In this document: one piece after another, positions 36,468 to 45,645 of the stretch
How positions within the stretch are numbered: the first letter of the stretch is position 1
How the letters are laid out: the number at the start of each line of letters is the position of its first letter
Assembly: GCA_963750075.1 (NCBI GenBank)
Contig: CAVVPG010000001.1
Span: forward strand, 930,001 to 994,000
Direction of reading: 5' to 3'
Source: Bog-473 sp963750075
GTDB lineage: Bacteria; Actinomycetota; Acidimicrobiia; Acidimicrobiales; RAAP-2
DNA length: 64,000 nucleotides
Notes under the pieces: model-generated
What the model was told of the DNA's origin: nothing
The model's database searches: none
Seen by the model: only the letters and a program-made list of their open reading frames with translations
Program-made: the position numbers and the translations under genes

Positions 36468-37606
36468 GACTGTGCCCCTCCCGTCCCGCCGAGCAGCTCC
36501 ACCGCCGCCGGCGCCACCGCCGCGCCCTCGCGCAGCACGCACATCCCGGTGACGATCTCGTCGTCCCAGTCGGGCGCCAGCGTGCCCTCCGGGCCCATCA
36601 GCCCCAGCACGTTGGCGACGTTGCGGGCGAAGAGGAAGCTCGCGTGGGTGGGCATGCCCGACGGCGGGTTGGCCAGGCCCACGATGTGGACGCCCTGGTG
36701 CTCCACGACCTCGCCGCCCTTCGTCAGCTCGCAGTTGCCGCCCTGGTCGGCGGCCATGTCCACCACCACGGCGCCCACGGCCATGCCCTCGACCATGGAG
36801 GTGGTGAGCAGCACGGGGGCCTTGCGGCCCGGCACGGCGGCGGTGGTGATGACCACGTCGGAGCGCCCGACCTCCTCGGCCAGCGCGGCGCGCTGGCGGT
36901 CGAGCTCGGAGGGGGTGAGCTCGCGCGCGTAGCCTCCGGTGCCCTCGGCCGAGACGCCGGTGTCGAGGAAGGTGGCACCGAGGCTCTCGGCCTCCTCCTT
37001 GGCCGCGGCGCGCACGTCGTAGGCCTTGACCACGGCACCGAGGCGCCGGGCGGTGGCGATGGACTGCAGCCCGGCCACGCCGACGCCCATGACGAGCACC
37101 TTCGCCGGCGGCACCGTCCCGGCGGCCGTCATGAACATGGGGAAGAACTTGGCCAGGTGCTCGGCCGCCGCCAGCCCGGCGCGGTAGCCCGACACGGTCG
37201 CCTGCGAGCTGAGCGCGTCCATACCCTGGGCCCGGCTGATGCGCGGCAGGAGGTCGAAGCTGAACACCGTCACGCCCCGGCCGGCGAGTGCGCGCACCGC
37301 GTCCGCCGACTGGGCCACCCCGAAGAAGCTGAGCAGCGTGACGCCCTGCGGCAGGGCGGCCACCTCGGCGGCGCTCGGCGGGTTGACCCGGACCACGAGG
37401 CCCGCCCCGGCGAGGGTGCCGGCGGCGTCGGCGGCCACGGTCGCCCCGGCCTCGCCGTAGGCCTCGTCGGTGAACGACGCCTCCGTGCCGGCGCCCGCCT
37501 GCACGCACACCTCCCAGCCCGCGCCGACCAGCTTCTTGACCACGTCGGGCACGAGGGCGACGCGGCGCTCTCCGGGACGGGTCTCGGTGGGGACCGCCAA
37601 TTTCAC
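36464..37606 (-). CDS. pntAA: NAD(P) transhydrogenase subunit alpha, NAD-binding part
   Basis: A 380-residue soluble subunit (domain I). It begins MKLAVPTETRPGERRVALVP, has the AlaDH/PNT N-terminal fold, the Rossmann motif VLVMGVGVAGLQSIATARRL (about residue 168) and VVVDMAADQGGNCELT. It binds NADH and hands hydride to PntB. First gene of the operon; its ATG has no strong ribosome site in the 20 nt upstream. Confidence 0.95.
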   Translation of the reverse strand: MKLAVPTETRPGERRVALVPDVVKKLVGAGWEVCVQAGAGTEASFTDEAYGEAGATVAADAAGTLAGAGLVVRVNPPSAAEVAALPQGVTLLSFFGVAQSADAVRALAGRGVTVFSFDLLPRISRAQGMDALSSQATVSGYRAGLAAAEHLAKFFPMFMTAAGTVPPAKVLVMGVGVAGLQSIATARRLGAVVKAYDVRAAAKEEAESLGATFLDTGVSAEGTGGYARELTPSELDRQRAALAEEVGRSDVVITTAAVPGRKAPVLLTTSMVEGMAVGAVVVDMAADQGGNCELTKGGEVVEHQGVHIVGLANPPSGMPTHASFLFARNVANVLGLMGPEGTLAPDWDDEIVTGMCVLREGAAVAPAAVELLGGTGGAQS

Positions 37607-37709
37607 GGTCGCTCTGTCTAGCAGCTGATCCCCTGTTTGCCCCTAATCGCCGAGGTCACCGGGCCGCTCCGAACGACCGCTCAGGACCGGCCGCGCGGCC
37701 TCCCGCCCC

Positions 37710-38480
37710 CTACCCCTCGCCCTGCGCCTCGCCCAGCGCGCGCAGGTAGGCGGGCCACTCGCCCCCGCCGTGGAGGAGGAGGTTGGCGCCCGAGACGTAG
37801 GAGGCGCCCGGGCTGGCGAGGAACAAGCAGGCCTGCGCCACGTCGCCGGGCGTGCCCATGCGACCCAGCGGCACGGTGCCGGCGATCTTCGCCAGACCCT
37901 CGGGGCCCCCGTAGTAGTCGTCGCCCGCACCGGTGTCGAGCAGACCGGCGGTCACGCAATTGACGCGCACCAGTGGGGCCCACTCGACGGCCAGCGTCGT
38001 GGTCAGGTTGATGAGGCCCGCCTTGGCCGCGCCGTAGGCCGAGGCGCCCGGGGAGGGGCGCAGGCCTGACACGCTCGACACGTTGACGATGGACCCGCCG
38101 TCCTCCTGAACCGCCATCGCCTTGTGGGCGGATTGGGCGCACCACAGCGGAGCGAGCAGGTTGAGCCCCACCACCGCCTCGACGAAGCGCGGGGAGGCGT
38201 CGGCCGCCATCGCCCGGGGCGAGCCGCCGGCGTTGTTCACCAGGACGTCGAGGCGGCCGAAGTGCTCGACCGCCGTGGCGATCACGCGCTCGGCGTCCGC
38301 CGGCTTGCGCACGTCGGCCGTGGTGAACACCGCCCCTTCGACCGCCGCCTCGTGCCGCCCGCAGGCGACGACGTGCGCCCCGGCGTCGACGAACGCCGCC
38401 ACGATCCCGGCACCGACGCCGCGGGAGCCGCCGGTCACGACCACCACGCGCTCGCTGAAGTCGTAGAGCGGCTGCGTCAC
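37710..38480 (-). CDS. SDR of the steroid C/D-ring locus
   Basis: A 256-residue SDR, start GTG 38480 (TQPLYDFSERVVVVTGGSRG). It has the TGGSRGVG nucleotide motif, NNAGG, the active site SVSGLRPSPGASAYGAAK and a C-terminal SYVSGANLLLHGGG. Divergent from echA20, it sits exactly where mycobacteria have the SDR genes Rv3548c/Rv3549c, so a role in hydroxy/keto conversion of steroid ring intermediates is likely. Which step is unknown. The 106-bp gap to echA20 contains the palindrome at 38568-38582. Confidence 0.87.
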   Translation of the reverse strand: MTQPLYDFSERVVVVTGGSRGVGAGIVAAFVDAGAHVVACGRHEAAVEGAVFTTADVRKPADAERVIATAVEHFGRLDVLVNNAGGSPRAMAADASPRFVEAVVGLNLLAPLWCAQSAHKAMAVQEDGGSIVNVSSVSGLRPSPGASAYGAAKAGLINLTTTLAVEWAPLVRVNCVTAGLLDTGAGDDYYGGPEGLAKIAGTVPLGRMGTPGDVAQACLFLASPGASYVSGANLLLHGGGEWPAYLRALGEAQGEG

Positions 38481-38567
38481 GGGCCAAACCCTACGGCACC
38501 GCCCCGCGGGCGACCGCCCCGGCCGTGTTGGCCGAGCCCGGCGCGCTGGCCTAAGTTCGGGCGGCTT

Positions 38568-38582
38568 CTGACGTGGCGTCAG
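38568..38582. promoter_or_regulatory. palindromic operator CTGACG-TGG-CGTCAG
   Basis: A perfect 6+3+6 palindrome 4 bp upstream of the echA20 GTG, in the divergent gap. The same motif occurs at 55214-55228 and, imperfectly, at 45646-45660, each just ahead of a catabolic operon. The size fits a TetR-family repressor site. It differs from the mycobacterial KstR2 consensus as I know it. Confidence 0.65.
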
Positions 38583-38586
38583 GGCC

Positions 38587-39369
38587 GTGACCGAGGAGAT
38601 CCGGCGCCCCATGCCCATCGATGTGGTCCAGGAGCACGACGGGATCGCCGAGGTGGTCATCGACCACCCCCCGGTCAACGCGCTCGACGTGGCGGGCTGG
38701 TTCGCGCTGGCCGACGCCCTCATCGCGGCGGGACGGGTGCCCGAGAACCGGGTCGTGATCCTGCGGGCCATCGGCCGCGGCTTCTGCGCCGGCGTCGACA
38801 TCAAGGAGATCAACGCCAGGGGCGACGAGGCGCTGGTGGGCGTGAACCGGGGCTGCGCCGCCGCCTTCGCCGCCGTGTACGACTGCGAGGTGCCGGTCAT
38901 CGCGGCCGTGCAGGGCTTCTGCCTCGGGGGCGGCATCGGGCTGGCCGGCAACGCCGACATGGTGGTGGTCGCCGAGGACGCCACCTTCGGGCTGCCCGAG
39001 GTCGACCGCGGGGCGCTGGGCGCCGCCACGCACCTGGCCCGGCTGGTCCCCCAGCACGCCATGCGCAAGATGGTGTACACCGCGCTGCCGATCTCCGCCG
39101 CCGAGCTGGCGTCGTACGGCTCGGTCGCCGCCGTCGTGCCGCCGGACCGGCTGCGCGACGCCGCGCTCGAGCTGGCCACCCAGATCGCGAGCAAGAGCCC
39201 GACCATCATCCGGCGGGCCAAGGAGTCGCTCAACGGGATCGACCCCGTCGACGTGAAGCGCAGCTACCGCTACGAGCAGGGATTCACCTACGAGCTCCAC
39301 GTGCGCGGGGTGGCCGACGAGCAGCGGGCCGCCTTCGTCGAGAAGCGCGACGCCGACACCTCGAAGTGA
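38587..39369 (+). CDS. echA20: EchA20-like crotonase, steroid D-ring hydrolase
   Basis: A 260-residue enoyl-CoA hydratase/isomerase-fold protein. GTG 38587 (or ATG 38617, MPIDVVQ) starts it. Oxyanion-hole segments are GRGFCAGVDIKEIN and QGFCLGGGIGLAGNADMV. In mycobacteria EchA20 hydrolyses the last five-membered steroid ring of HIEC-CoA. The assignment here rests on family resemblance plus the order SDR <- -> echA20-ipdA-ipdB-ipdC, the same as Rv3549c to Rv3553. Confidence 0.88.
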   Translation: MTEEIRRPMPIDVVQEHDGIAEVVIDHPPVNALDVAGWFALADALIAAGRVPENRVVILRAIGRGFCAGVDIKEINARGDEALVGVNRGCAAAFAAVYDCEVPVIAAVQGFCLGGGIGLAGNADMVVVAEDATFGLPEVDRGALGAATHLARLVPQHAMRKMVYTALPISAAELASYGSVAAVVPPDRLRDAALELATQIASKSPTIIRRAKESLNGIDPVDVKRSYRYEQGFTYELHVRGVADEQRAAFVEKRDADTSK

Positions 39370-39376
39370 GCGCGTG

Positions 39377-40270
39377 ATGGCCGACAAGCGGTTGACGGTC
39401 GACGACATCGTCGGCGAGCTCCGCTCGGGCATGACGATCGGCATCGGCGGCTGGGGCTCGCGCCGCAAGCCCATGGCGGTCGTGCGGGCGCTGTGCCGCT
39501 CCTCGCTCGAGGACCTGACCGTGGTGGCCTACGGCGGCCCCGACGTGGGCCTGCTCTGCGCCAGCGGGAAGGTGCGCAAGGTGGTGTGCGGGTTCGTGAC
39601 CCTCGACTCCATCGCGCTGGACCCGCACTGGCGCGCCGCCCGCCAGCACGGGCGGGTCGAGGTGATGGAGGTCGACGAGGGCATGTTCTTCCTCGGGCTC
39701 CAGGCGGCGTCGTGGCGGGTCCCGTTCTTGCCCACCCGGGCCGGGCTGGGCTCCGACGTACTGAGCATCAACCCCGGCCTGCGCCTGGTCCGCTCCCCCT
39801 ACGGGGCCGACAGCCCGTATGTCGGGGATGCGGCCGACGCGGACGTCGAGCTGGTCGCCATGCCCGCCCTGCGGCTCGACGCCGCCATCGTCCACACCAA
39901 CCGCGCGGATGTGGTCGGGAACGGACAGATCCTCGGGCCCGACCCCTTCTTCGACCCGCTCTTCCTCGGCGCGGCGGAGCGGCGGTTCGTGACCACCGAG
40001 CGCATCGTCGAGAACGGCGCGCTGGTCGACGAGGCGCACCCGCTCTCGAGCGTCCCCATCCACCGGATGCTCGTCGACGGCGTGGCCGAGACGCCGCGCG
40101 GCGCGCACTTCACCGCCAACCCCCCCGACTACGGGCGGGACGAGGCCTTCCAGAAGGAGTACGCCGCCGCGGCGGCCGACGCCGCCGAGTGGGACGCCTT
40201 CGCCGCCCGCTACGTGTTGGTCGACGAGGGCGAGTATCAGGCCCGGGTCGCGGAGCGGGCCGGGCCGTGA
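39377..40270 (+). CDS. ipdA: COCHEA-CoA hydrolase subunit IpdA
   Basis: A 297-residue protein of the CoA-transferase family I alpha fold (SGMTIGIGGWGSRRKPMAVV, GLLCASGKVRKVVCGF). With IpdB it opens the last ring of the steroid nucleus (COCHEA-CoA) by retro-Claisen hydrolysis. The C-terminal part (NPPDYGRDEAFQKEYAAAA) is typical of IpdA. ATG 39377 is preceded by an in-frame GTG at 39374. It lies 7 bp after echA20 in the same operon. Confidence 0.88.
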   Translation: MADKRLTVDDIVGELRSGMTIGIGGWGSRRKPMAVVRALCRSSLEDLTVVAYGGPDVGLLCASGKVRKVVCGFVTLDSIALDPHWRAARQHGRVEVMEVDEGMFFLGLQAASWRVPFLPTRAGLGSDVLSINPGLRLVRSPYGADSPYVGDAADADVELVAMPALRLDAAIVHTNRADVVGNGQILGPDPFFDPLFLGAAERRFVTTERIVENGALVDEAHPLSSVPIHRMLVDGVAETPRGAHFTANPPDYGRDEAFQKEYAAAAADAAEWDAFAARYVLVDEGEYQARVAERAGP

Positions 40271-40283
40271 GCGGGCCCGCCCG

Positions 40284-41051
40284 ATGAGCGATCCCGGCGT
40301 GACCCGCGCCGAGTCCTGCGTCGTCGCCTGCGCCGACGCCTGGCGCGGGGCGGGCGAGGTCATGGCCAGCCCCTTCGGGAACATCCCCGCCCTCGGCGCC
40401 CGGCTGGCCAAGCTGACCTTCGCGCCGGACCTCGTCCTCACCGACGGCGAGGCGGCGCTGATGGTGGGGGCGCCGCCGATCGCCACCCGCCCGTCCGAGC
40501 TCGTGCGCGAGGCCGTCATGACGTACCGCAACGTGTTCGACGTGGTGTGGTCGGGCCGGCGCCACATCATGATGATGGCGAGCCAGATCGACCGCACCGG
40601 CAACCAGAACATCTCGGCCATCGGGCCCCACGGCCATCCCAAGGTGCAGCTGGTGGGCGTGCGCGGTGCCCCGGGCAATTCGGTCAATCATCCGACCAGC
40701 TACTGGGTGCCCGACCACACGGTGCGCACGTTCGTCGAGCAGGTCGACGTGGTCAGCGGCGTGGGCTACGCCCGCGCCGCCGCCGCCGGGCCCGGCGCCA
40801 CCCGCTTCCACGACGTGCGGCGGGTCGTCTCCAACCTCGGCGTGTTCGACTTCGAGACGCCCGACCACACCATGCGGCTGCGCTCCTTCCATCCCGGGGT
40901 CACCGTCGACGAGATCGCCGCCGCCACGGGCTTCACGCTCACCGTGCCCGACGACGTCGCCGAGACGCGCCTGCCGGCGCCCGAGGAGCTCGACCTCATC
41001 CGCGTCGTGCTCGATCCCGGCAACCTGCGCGATCGTGAGGTGCGGAGCTGA
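40284..41051 (+). CDS. ipdB: COCHEA-CoA hydrolase subunit IpdB
   Basis: A 255-residue CoA-transferase beta-like subunit, partner of IpdA, 13 bp downstream of it. It has FAPDLVLTDGEAALM, SQIDRTGNQNISAIG and GAPGNSVNHPTSYWVPDH. In this family the enzyme is a hydrolase rather than a transferase. The C-terminus ends GNLRDREVRS, where the following gene begins. Confidence 0.88.
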   Translation: MSDPGVTRAESCVVACADAWRGAGEVMASPFGNIPALGARLAKLTFAPDLVLTDGEAALMVGAPPIATRPSELVREAVMTYRNVFDVVWSGRRHIMMMASQIDRTGNQNISAIGPHGHPKVQLVGVRGAPGNSVNHPTSYWVPDHTVRTFVEQVDVVSGVGYARAAAAGPGATRFHDVRRVVSNLGVFDFETPDHTMRLRSFHPGVTVDEIAAATGFTLTVPDDVAETRLPAPEELDLIRVVLDPGNLRDREVRS

Positions 41052-42136
41052 GCGCGGAGGGCGACTCGCTGCACCCGGCGCTCACCACCGAGCTCTGCAC
41101 GCGCCTCGGCATCCGCTACCCGCTGGTGCAGACGGGCATGGGCTGGGTGGCGGGGCCCCGCCTCGTCGCCGCCACCTGCGCGGCGGGCGGTCTGGGCATC
41201 CTGGCCTCCGCCACCATGACGCTCGACGAGCTCGCCGGCGCCATCGCCGAGGTGCGCAGCCGGACGACCGCCCCGTTCGGTGTCAACCTGCGCACCGACG
41301 TGGCCGACGTGCACGAGCGGATCGAGCTGATGATCGAGACCGGCGCCACGGTGGCGAGCTTCGCCCAGGCGCCGAACCCGGCCCTGGTCACGCGCTGCAA
41401 GGAGGCGGGGCTCTTCGTGATGCCCACGGTGGGCGCCCGACGCCACGCCGAGAAGGTGGCCGCGTGGGGGGTGGACGCCGTCATCGCCCAGGGCGCCGAG
41501 GGCGGAGGGCACACCGGCAGCGTCCCGACCACACTGCTGCTGCCCGAGGTGGTCGACGCCGTGGGCGACCAGGTGCTGGTGCTGGGCGCCGGCGGGTTCT
41601 TCAGCGGCCGGGGCCTGGTGGCCGCACTGGCCTACGGCGCGGCCGGCGTGGCGATGGGGACGCGGTTCCTGCTCTCCGCGGAGAGCCGGGTCCCCGACGC
41701 CGTCAAGGCCGTGTACCTCGGCACGCCGGTGACCGGCACGGTGGTGACCACCAAGGTCGACGGCGCCCCCCAACGGGTGGTGCGCACCGACCTCGTCGAC
41801 CACCTGGAGTCGCAGTCGTGGCTGCGCTCGCTGCCCCGGGCCGTGCGCAGCGCGTTCGTGTTCCGCAAGGAGTCCGGCGCGACCTTCGCGTCGTTGCTGC
41901 GCGAGGGCAGGGCGATGAAGCAGGGCAACGAGCTGACCTGGGCCCAGGTCGTCATGGCGGCCAACGCGCCGGTCATGACGAAGGCCGCGCTCGTCGAGGG
42001 CCGCACCGACGTGGGCGTGCTGCCGACCGGTCAGGTCGTGGGCGTGCTCGAATCCCTGCCACCGGTCGCCGACATCATCGGCGCCGTGATGGCCGAGGCG
42101 GACGGGGTGCTCCGGGGGTGGACCGCCTACACCTAG
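41048..42136 (+). CDS. ipdC: IpdC-like NAD/flavin-dependent oxidoreductase (nitronate monooxygenase fold)
   Basis: The protein aligns in style with 2-nitropropane-dioxygenase-fold enzymes: TRLGIRYPLVQTGMGWVAGP at the start, TGATVASFAQAPNP, then AQGAEGGGHTGS (flavin/active-site motif) and GAGGFFSGRGLVAALAYGA. No ATG, GTG or TTG occurs in frame between the upstream stop (41036-41038) and GTG 41126, which would delete the conserved first strand. I therefore start at CTG 41048, overlapping the ipdB stop (CTGA), giving 362 residues; CTG 41078 is an alternative. In mycobacteria IpdC oxidises 5-oxo-HIC-CoA. Last gene of the operon. Confidence 0.82.
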   Translation: MSAEGDSLHPALTTELCTRLGIRYPLVQTGMGWVAGPRLVAATCAAGGLGILASATMTLDELAGAIAEVRSRTTAPFGVNLRTDVADVHERIELMIETGATVASFAQAPNPALVTRCKEAGLFVMPTVGARRHAEKVAAWGVDAVIAQGAEGGGHTGSVPTTLLLPEVVDAVGDQVLVLGAGGFFSGRGLVAALAYGAAGVAMGTRFLLSAESRVPDAVKAVYLGTPVTGTVVTTKVDGAPQRVVRTDLVDHLESQSWLRSLPRAVRSAFVFRKESGATFASLLREGRAMKQGNELTWAQVVMAANAPVMTKAALVEGRTDVGVLPTGQVVGVLESLPPVADIIGAVMAEADGVLRGWTAYT

Positions 42137-42531
42137 ACGCCGTCGTTGCCGGCGGCCTCGTTGCCTTGGGCCACCCGGCGCAGGAGGTTCGAGACCCGCT
42201 GGTGCGTCACGCCGAAGAGGTGGGCGATGGAGGGGATGCTCTGCCCCTCGGTGCGCAGCGCCACCACCAGGGACCGGCGCAGGTAGCCGCTCGCCTCGGA
42301 CTGCCGGCGCAGGATCGTGCTGACGAGTTGCACGGTCCCCGGCTCGTCCTCGTCGCCGAGGATCGCCTTCCATTCCCGCCCGTTCTGCCTGGCGAGGCGC
42401 AGCTCGGCGATGCGCTTGGACAGCAGGCGCTCGCTCTCGGCGTTCTCCCTGAGCACGGTCTCGAGCTCGGCGAGCGCACGCAGCACGTCGTCCGAACCGG
42501 TCCCGCTCCGGTCGTCAATCTGGTCCGGCAT
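42133..42531 (-). CDS. small DNA-binding protein with sigma-like/homeodomain-like HTH
   Basis: A 132-residue protein from ATG 42531 (MPDQIDDRSG); a start at 42597 would add 22 residues. The N-terminal half is helical and charged, likely a coiled coil (ALAELETVLRENAESERLLS). The C-terminal half is an HTH: LRTEGQSIPSIAHLFGVTHQ followed by RVSNLLRRV. It overlaps the 3' end of ipdC by 4 bp, convergent. As the only regulator-like gene near the steroid operons it may control them, but it is not a TetR protein and its targets are unknown. Confidence 0.7.
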   Translation of the reverse strand: MPDQIDDRSGTGSDDVLRALAELETVLRENAESERLLSKRIAELRLARQNGREWKAILGDEDEPGTVQLVSTILRRQSEASGYLRRSLVVALRTEGQSIPSIAHLFGVTHQRVSNLLRRVAQGNEAAGNDGV

Positions 42532-42770
42532 CAAGGTTTCTGCTCCTCTGTGCTGCTTTCCATCTTGGCGCAACTCGGTCACATCAGTTGCCAACATGCT
42601 TGTGATCCTCCAATCGCAGCGTCTTCCGCCGACCCCGAATGAGATGATTCACGCGCACCCGCAGCCTAAGCAGCGTGAGCCCACGATCTTGTCAACGGGT
42701 CCCATACCCCAACGGCCGGGAATCACACCACGTGCAGGAAAGTCGTGGTCCGGCGCCTGCTACGGGGGTT

Positions 42771-43988
42771 TCAGCGGCTGAGGACCACCGAGGACCCGTG
42801 GCCGAACAAGCCCTGGTTGGCCGTCACCGCCACCCGCGCCCCCTCGACCTGGTGCCCGGTGGCGGTGCCACGGAGCTGCCACACGCACTCGCACACCTGG
42901 GCGATGGCCTGGGCGGGGATCGCCTCGCCGAAGCACGAGAGGCCGCCGGAGGGGTTCACCGGGACCCGGCCACCCAACGCGGTCTCGCCGTCGCGCAGCA
43001 GCTTCTCCGCCTCGCCCTCGCCGCACAGCCCGATGTCCTCGTACCAGTCGAGCTCGAGGGCGGACGACAGGTCGTAGACCTCGGCCAGGCTGACGTCCTC
43101 GGGCCCGATGCCCGCCTCGGCGTAGGCCGCGGTCGCGATGGAGGGGCGGAAGCCCGCCGCCGGCGCCCCCGCATCGGGCGCCGCCGCGAACGCGGCGGCG
43201 GAGTCGGTGGAGAAGTTCGGCATCTCGATCACGGTGTTGGGGAACGTCGGCGTGACGGTCGACACGGCGTCGATCGTCACGAGCGGCGCCCCACCCGCGT
43301 GGCGCCGGGCGAACTCCAGGCTGGAGAGGACGAGCGCGGCGCCGCCGTCGGAGGTGGCGCAGATCTCGAGGAGCCGCAACGGGTCGGCCACCATGGGCGA
43401 CGCCAGCACCTCGTCGACCGTGACCTCCTTGCGGTAGCGCGCGTAGGGGTTGGCGAGCCCATGGCGTGCGTTCTTCACCTTGACCTGCGCGAAATCCTCC
43501 TCCGTCGCGCCGAAGCGGTCCATGCGCCGCCGCGCGTAGAGCGCGAAGTAGGTGGGGTTCGTCGCACCCATGAGGTGGAAGCGCAGCCAGTCTGGGTCGT
43601 CCTTGCGGTCGCCGCCCACCGGGGCGAAGAAGCCCTTGGGCGTCGTGTCGGCGCCGACCACCAGCGCCACGTCGCACAGCCCGGCGAGGATCTGCGCCCT
43701 CGCGTTGGCGATCGCCACCGCGCCCGACGCGCAGGCGGCGTAGACGCTCGCCACCCGTGCCCCCGTCCAGCCCAGTGCCTGGGCGAACGTCGCGCCGGAG
43801 ACGAAACCGGGATAGCCGTTGCGGATGGTGTCGGCACCGGAGACGAACTGCATGTCGCGCCAGCCGAGCCCGGCGTCGTCCAGCGCGTCGCGCGCCGCCA
43901 CCAGCCCGTACTCGACGAAGGGCCGCCCCCACTTGCCCCACTCGTGCATGCCCGCACCGAGCACGGCCACCCTCTTGTCGTCGGGCAT
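42771..43988 (-). CDS. SCPx-type thiolase with intact nucleophile
   Basis: A 405-residue thiolase/lipid-transfer protein. VYAACASGAVAIANARAQIL holds the nucleophile cysteine (about residue 88); VNPSGGLSCFGEAIPA and a final glycine-rich VTANQGLFGHGSSVVLSR complete the fold. Together with the adjacent DUF35 protein it forms the Ltp2/ChsH2-like pair used for aldol or thiolytic cleavage of steroid CoA esters. Last gene of the fadA6-like operon, 3 bp after the DUF35 gene. Confidence 0.88.
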   Translation of the reverse strand: MPDDKRVAVLGAGMHEWGKWGRPFVEYGLVAARDALDDAGLGWRDMQFVSGADTIRNGYPGFVSGATFAQALGWTGARVASVYAACASGAVAIANARAQILAGLCDVALVVGADTTPKGFFAPVGGDRKDDPDWLRFHLMGATNPTYFALYARRRMDRFGATEEDFAQVKVKNARHGLANPYARYRKEVTVDEVLASPMVADPLRLLEICATSDGGAALVLSSLEFARRHAGGAPLVTIDAVSTVTPTFPNTVIEMPNFSTDSAAAFAAAPDAGAPAAGFRPSIATAAYAEAGIGPEDVSLAEVYDLSSALELDWYEDIGLCGEGEAEKLLRDGETALGGRVPVNPSGGLSCFGEAIPAQAIAQVCECVWQLRGTATGHQVEGARVAVTANQGLFGHGSSVVLSR

Positions 43989-43991
43989 CGC

Positions 43992-44456
43992 TCAGTCCTC
44001 CCCGCCGGCCGCCGCGACCCCGAGCGGCCGCCACTTCCACACCAGGAAGTCGCAGCCGTCCTCGTGGTAGAGCGTGTCGACCACCAGCTCGACCTCGTCA
44101 CCCACGGTGAGGTCGTCGACGGTCACGCCGTGCACGACCTGGCCCATCACGACGAGCCGCTCGGCCGCCAGCTCGACCGCGGCCAGGCAGAACGGGTCAT
44201 AGGGGTCGGCCGCCACGTAGGGCGGGGGGGGCTGGTAGCGGGCGTCGGTGTAGGACCAGATCCGGCCTCGCCGCGACAGCTCCACCGTCTCGAACGAGGT
44301 CGACGCGCAGTCGGGATTGCGGCAGAAGCTCGTCTCGGCCGGGAACGCGTAGGTCCCGCACCCCGCGCAGCGCGAGCCCAGCAGCGCCGGCGGGGCACCG
44401 TCGTCACCGGAGGTGAACCAGCCCTCGACGGCGGGCACCCGGGTGGTGACCGCCAT
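43992..44456 (-). CDS. DUF35 OB-fold protein with zinc ribbon (thiolase partner)
   Basis: A 154-residue protein. ATG 44456 overlaps the fadA6-like stop (ATGA). The zinc ribbon has four cysteines (GSRCAGCGTYAFP and FCRNPDCAST), then an OB fold (RRGRIWSYTDARYQPPPPYV, MGQVVHGVTVDDLTVGDEV). Partner of the following thiolase. Confidence 0.88.
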   Translation of the reverse strand: MAVTTRVPAVEGWFTSGDDGAPPALLGSRCAGCGTYAFPAETSFCRNPDCASTSFETVELSRRGRIWSYTDARYQPPPPYVAADPYDPFCLAAVELAAERLVVMGQVVHGVTVDDLTVGDEVELVVDTLYHEDGCDFLVWKWRPLGVAAAGGED

Positions 44457-45643
44457 CAGCCGAGTCGCTCGATGATCGTGGCGTTGGCCTGCCCGCCGCC
44501 CTCGCACATCGTCTGGAGCCCGTAGCGGGCACCGGTGCGCTCCATCTCGTTGAGCAAGGTGGCCATGAGACGCGCCCCCGAGCACCCGGTGGGGTGGCCG
44601 ATGGCGATGGCCCCGCCGTTCGGGTTCACGCGTTCGGGGTCGGGGCGGTACTCGCGCTCCCAGGCGAGCACCACCGATGCGAAGGCCTCGTTGATCTCGA
44701 CCAGGTCGATGTCGTCGAGCGAGAGCTTCGCCTTGGCCAACACCAGCGCGGTGGCCGGGATGGGCGCGGTGAGCATGATCTGGGGGTCGTTGGCCGCCAC
44801 CGCGAAGGTGTGGAAGCGCGCCCGGGGCCGCAGGCCGAGCGAGGACGCCCGCTCCTCGCTCATGATGAGGACGGCCGCCGCGCCGTCGGAGATCTGCGAC
44901 GACGAACCCGCCGTGACCGTCCCCGTCTCGGAGAACGCCGGCTTGAGCCCCGCCAGCTTCTCGAGCGAGGTGTCCCGGCGGATGCCCTCGTCGGACTCGA
45001 GCAGCCCGCTCACCTCGCCCGCCCCCGGCACGTCGGGGTGGACGCGCGCCTCGAGCGGCACGATCTCGTTGGCGAAGCGGCCCTCGTCGGTCGCCCGCGC
45101 CGCCCGCTGGTGCGAACGCAGCGCGAACTCGTCCATCTCCGCCCGGGACACCTTCCAGCGCCGGGCGATCTCCTCGGCGCACTCGCCCTGGTGGATCAAC
45201 GCGAAGCGCCCGGTGTAGAGCGGCCCGTAGGCCTCGCCCGGCCCGGGCTCGGTGGTCGACCCGATCGGTACCCTGCTCATCGACTCCACCCCGGCCCCGA
45301 TGGCCACGTCCATGGCCCCGGCCATGACCGCCTGGGCGGCGAAGTGGATGGCCTGCTGCGCCGAGCCGCACTGGCGGTCGACCGTCGTCCCGGGGACCGA
45401 GTCGGGGAAGCCGGCGGCCAGCGCCGCGTTGCGGGCGATGTTCATGGCCTGCTCCCCGACCGTCATGGTGCACCCCATGACCACGTCCTCGACCAGTGCG
45501 GGGTCGAGGTCGTTGCGGGCGAGCAGCGCCGCCAGGGGCTGTGCCGCCAGGTCGGTGGCGTGCCAGCCGGACAGGCGTCCACCACGCCGGCCAACGGGGG
45601 TTCGGACGGCGTCGACGATCACGGCGTTGGGCATGAGGGCCAA
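44456..45643 (-). CDS. acetyl-CoA acyltransferase (FadA5/FadA6-like thiolase)
   Basis: A 395-residue degradative thiolase. The catalytic residues are in VDRQCGSAQQAIHFAAQ (Cys, about residue 92), IGHPTGCSGARL (His) and MCEGGGQANATI (Cys). ATG 45643 or ATG 45634. In the setting of ipd genes it is likely the FadA6 counterpart, which thiolyses the open-chain product of ring C/D cleavage, though FadA5-like side-chain action cannot be excluded. First gene of an operon thiolase-DUF35-thiolase with a palindrome 3 bp upstream. Confidence 0.87.
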   Translation of the reverse strand: MALMPNAVIVDAVRTPVGRRGGRLSGWHATDLAAQPLAALLARNDLDPALVEDVVMGCTMTVGEQAMNIARNAALAAGFPDSVPGTTVDRQCGSAQQAIHFAAQAVMAGAMDVAIGAGVESMSRVPIGSTTEPGPGEAYGPLYTGRFALIHQGECAEEIARRWKVSRAEMDEFALRSHQRAARATDEGRFANEIVPLEARVHPDVPGAGEVSGLLESDEGIRRDTSLEKLAGLKPAFSETGTVTAGSSSQISDGAAAVLIMSEERASSLGLRPRARFHTFAVAANDPQIMLTAPIPATALVLAKAKLSLDDIDLVEINEAFASVVLAWEREYRPDPERVNPNGGAIAIGHPTGCSGARLMATLLNEMERTGARYGLQTMCEGGGQANATIIERLG

Positions 45644-45645
45644 TT

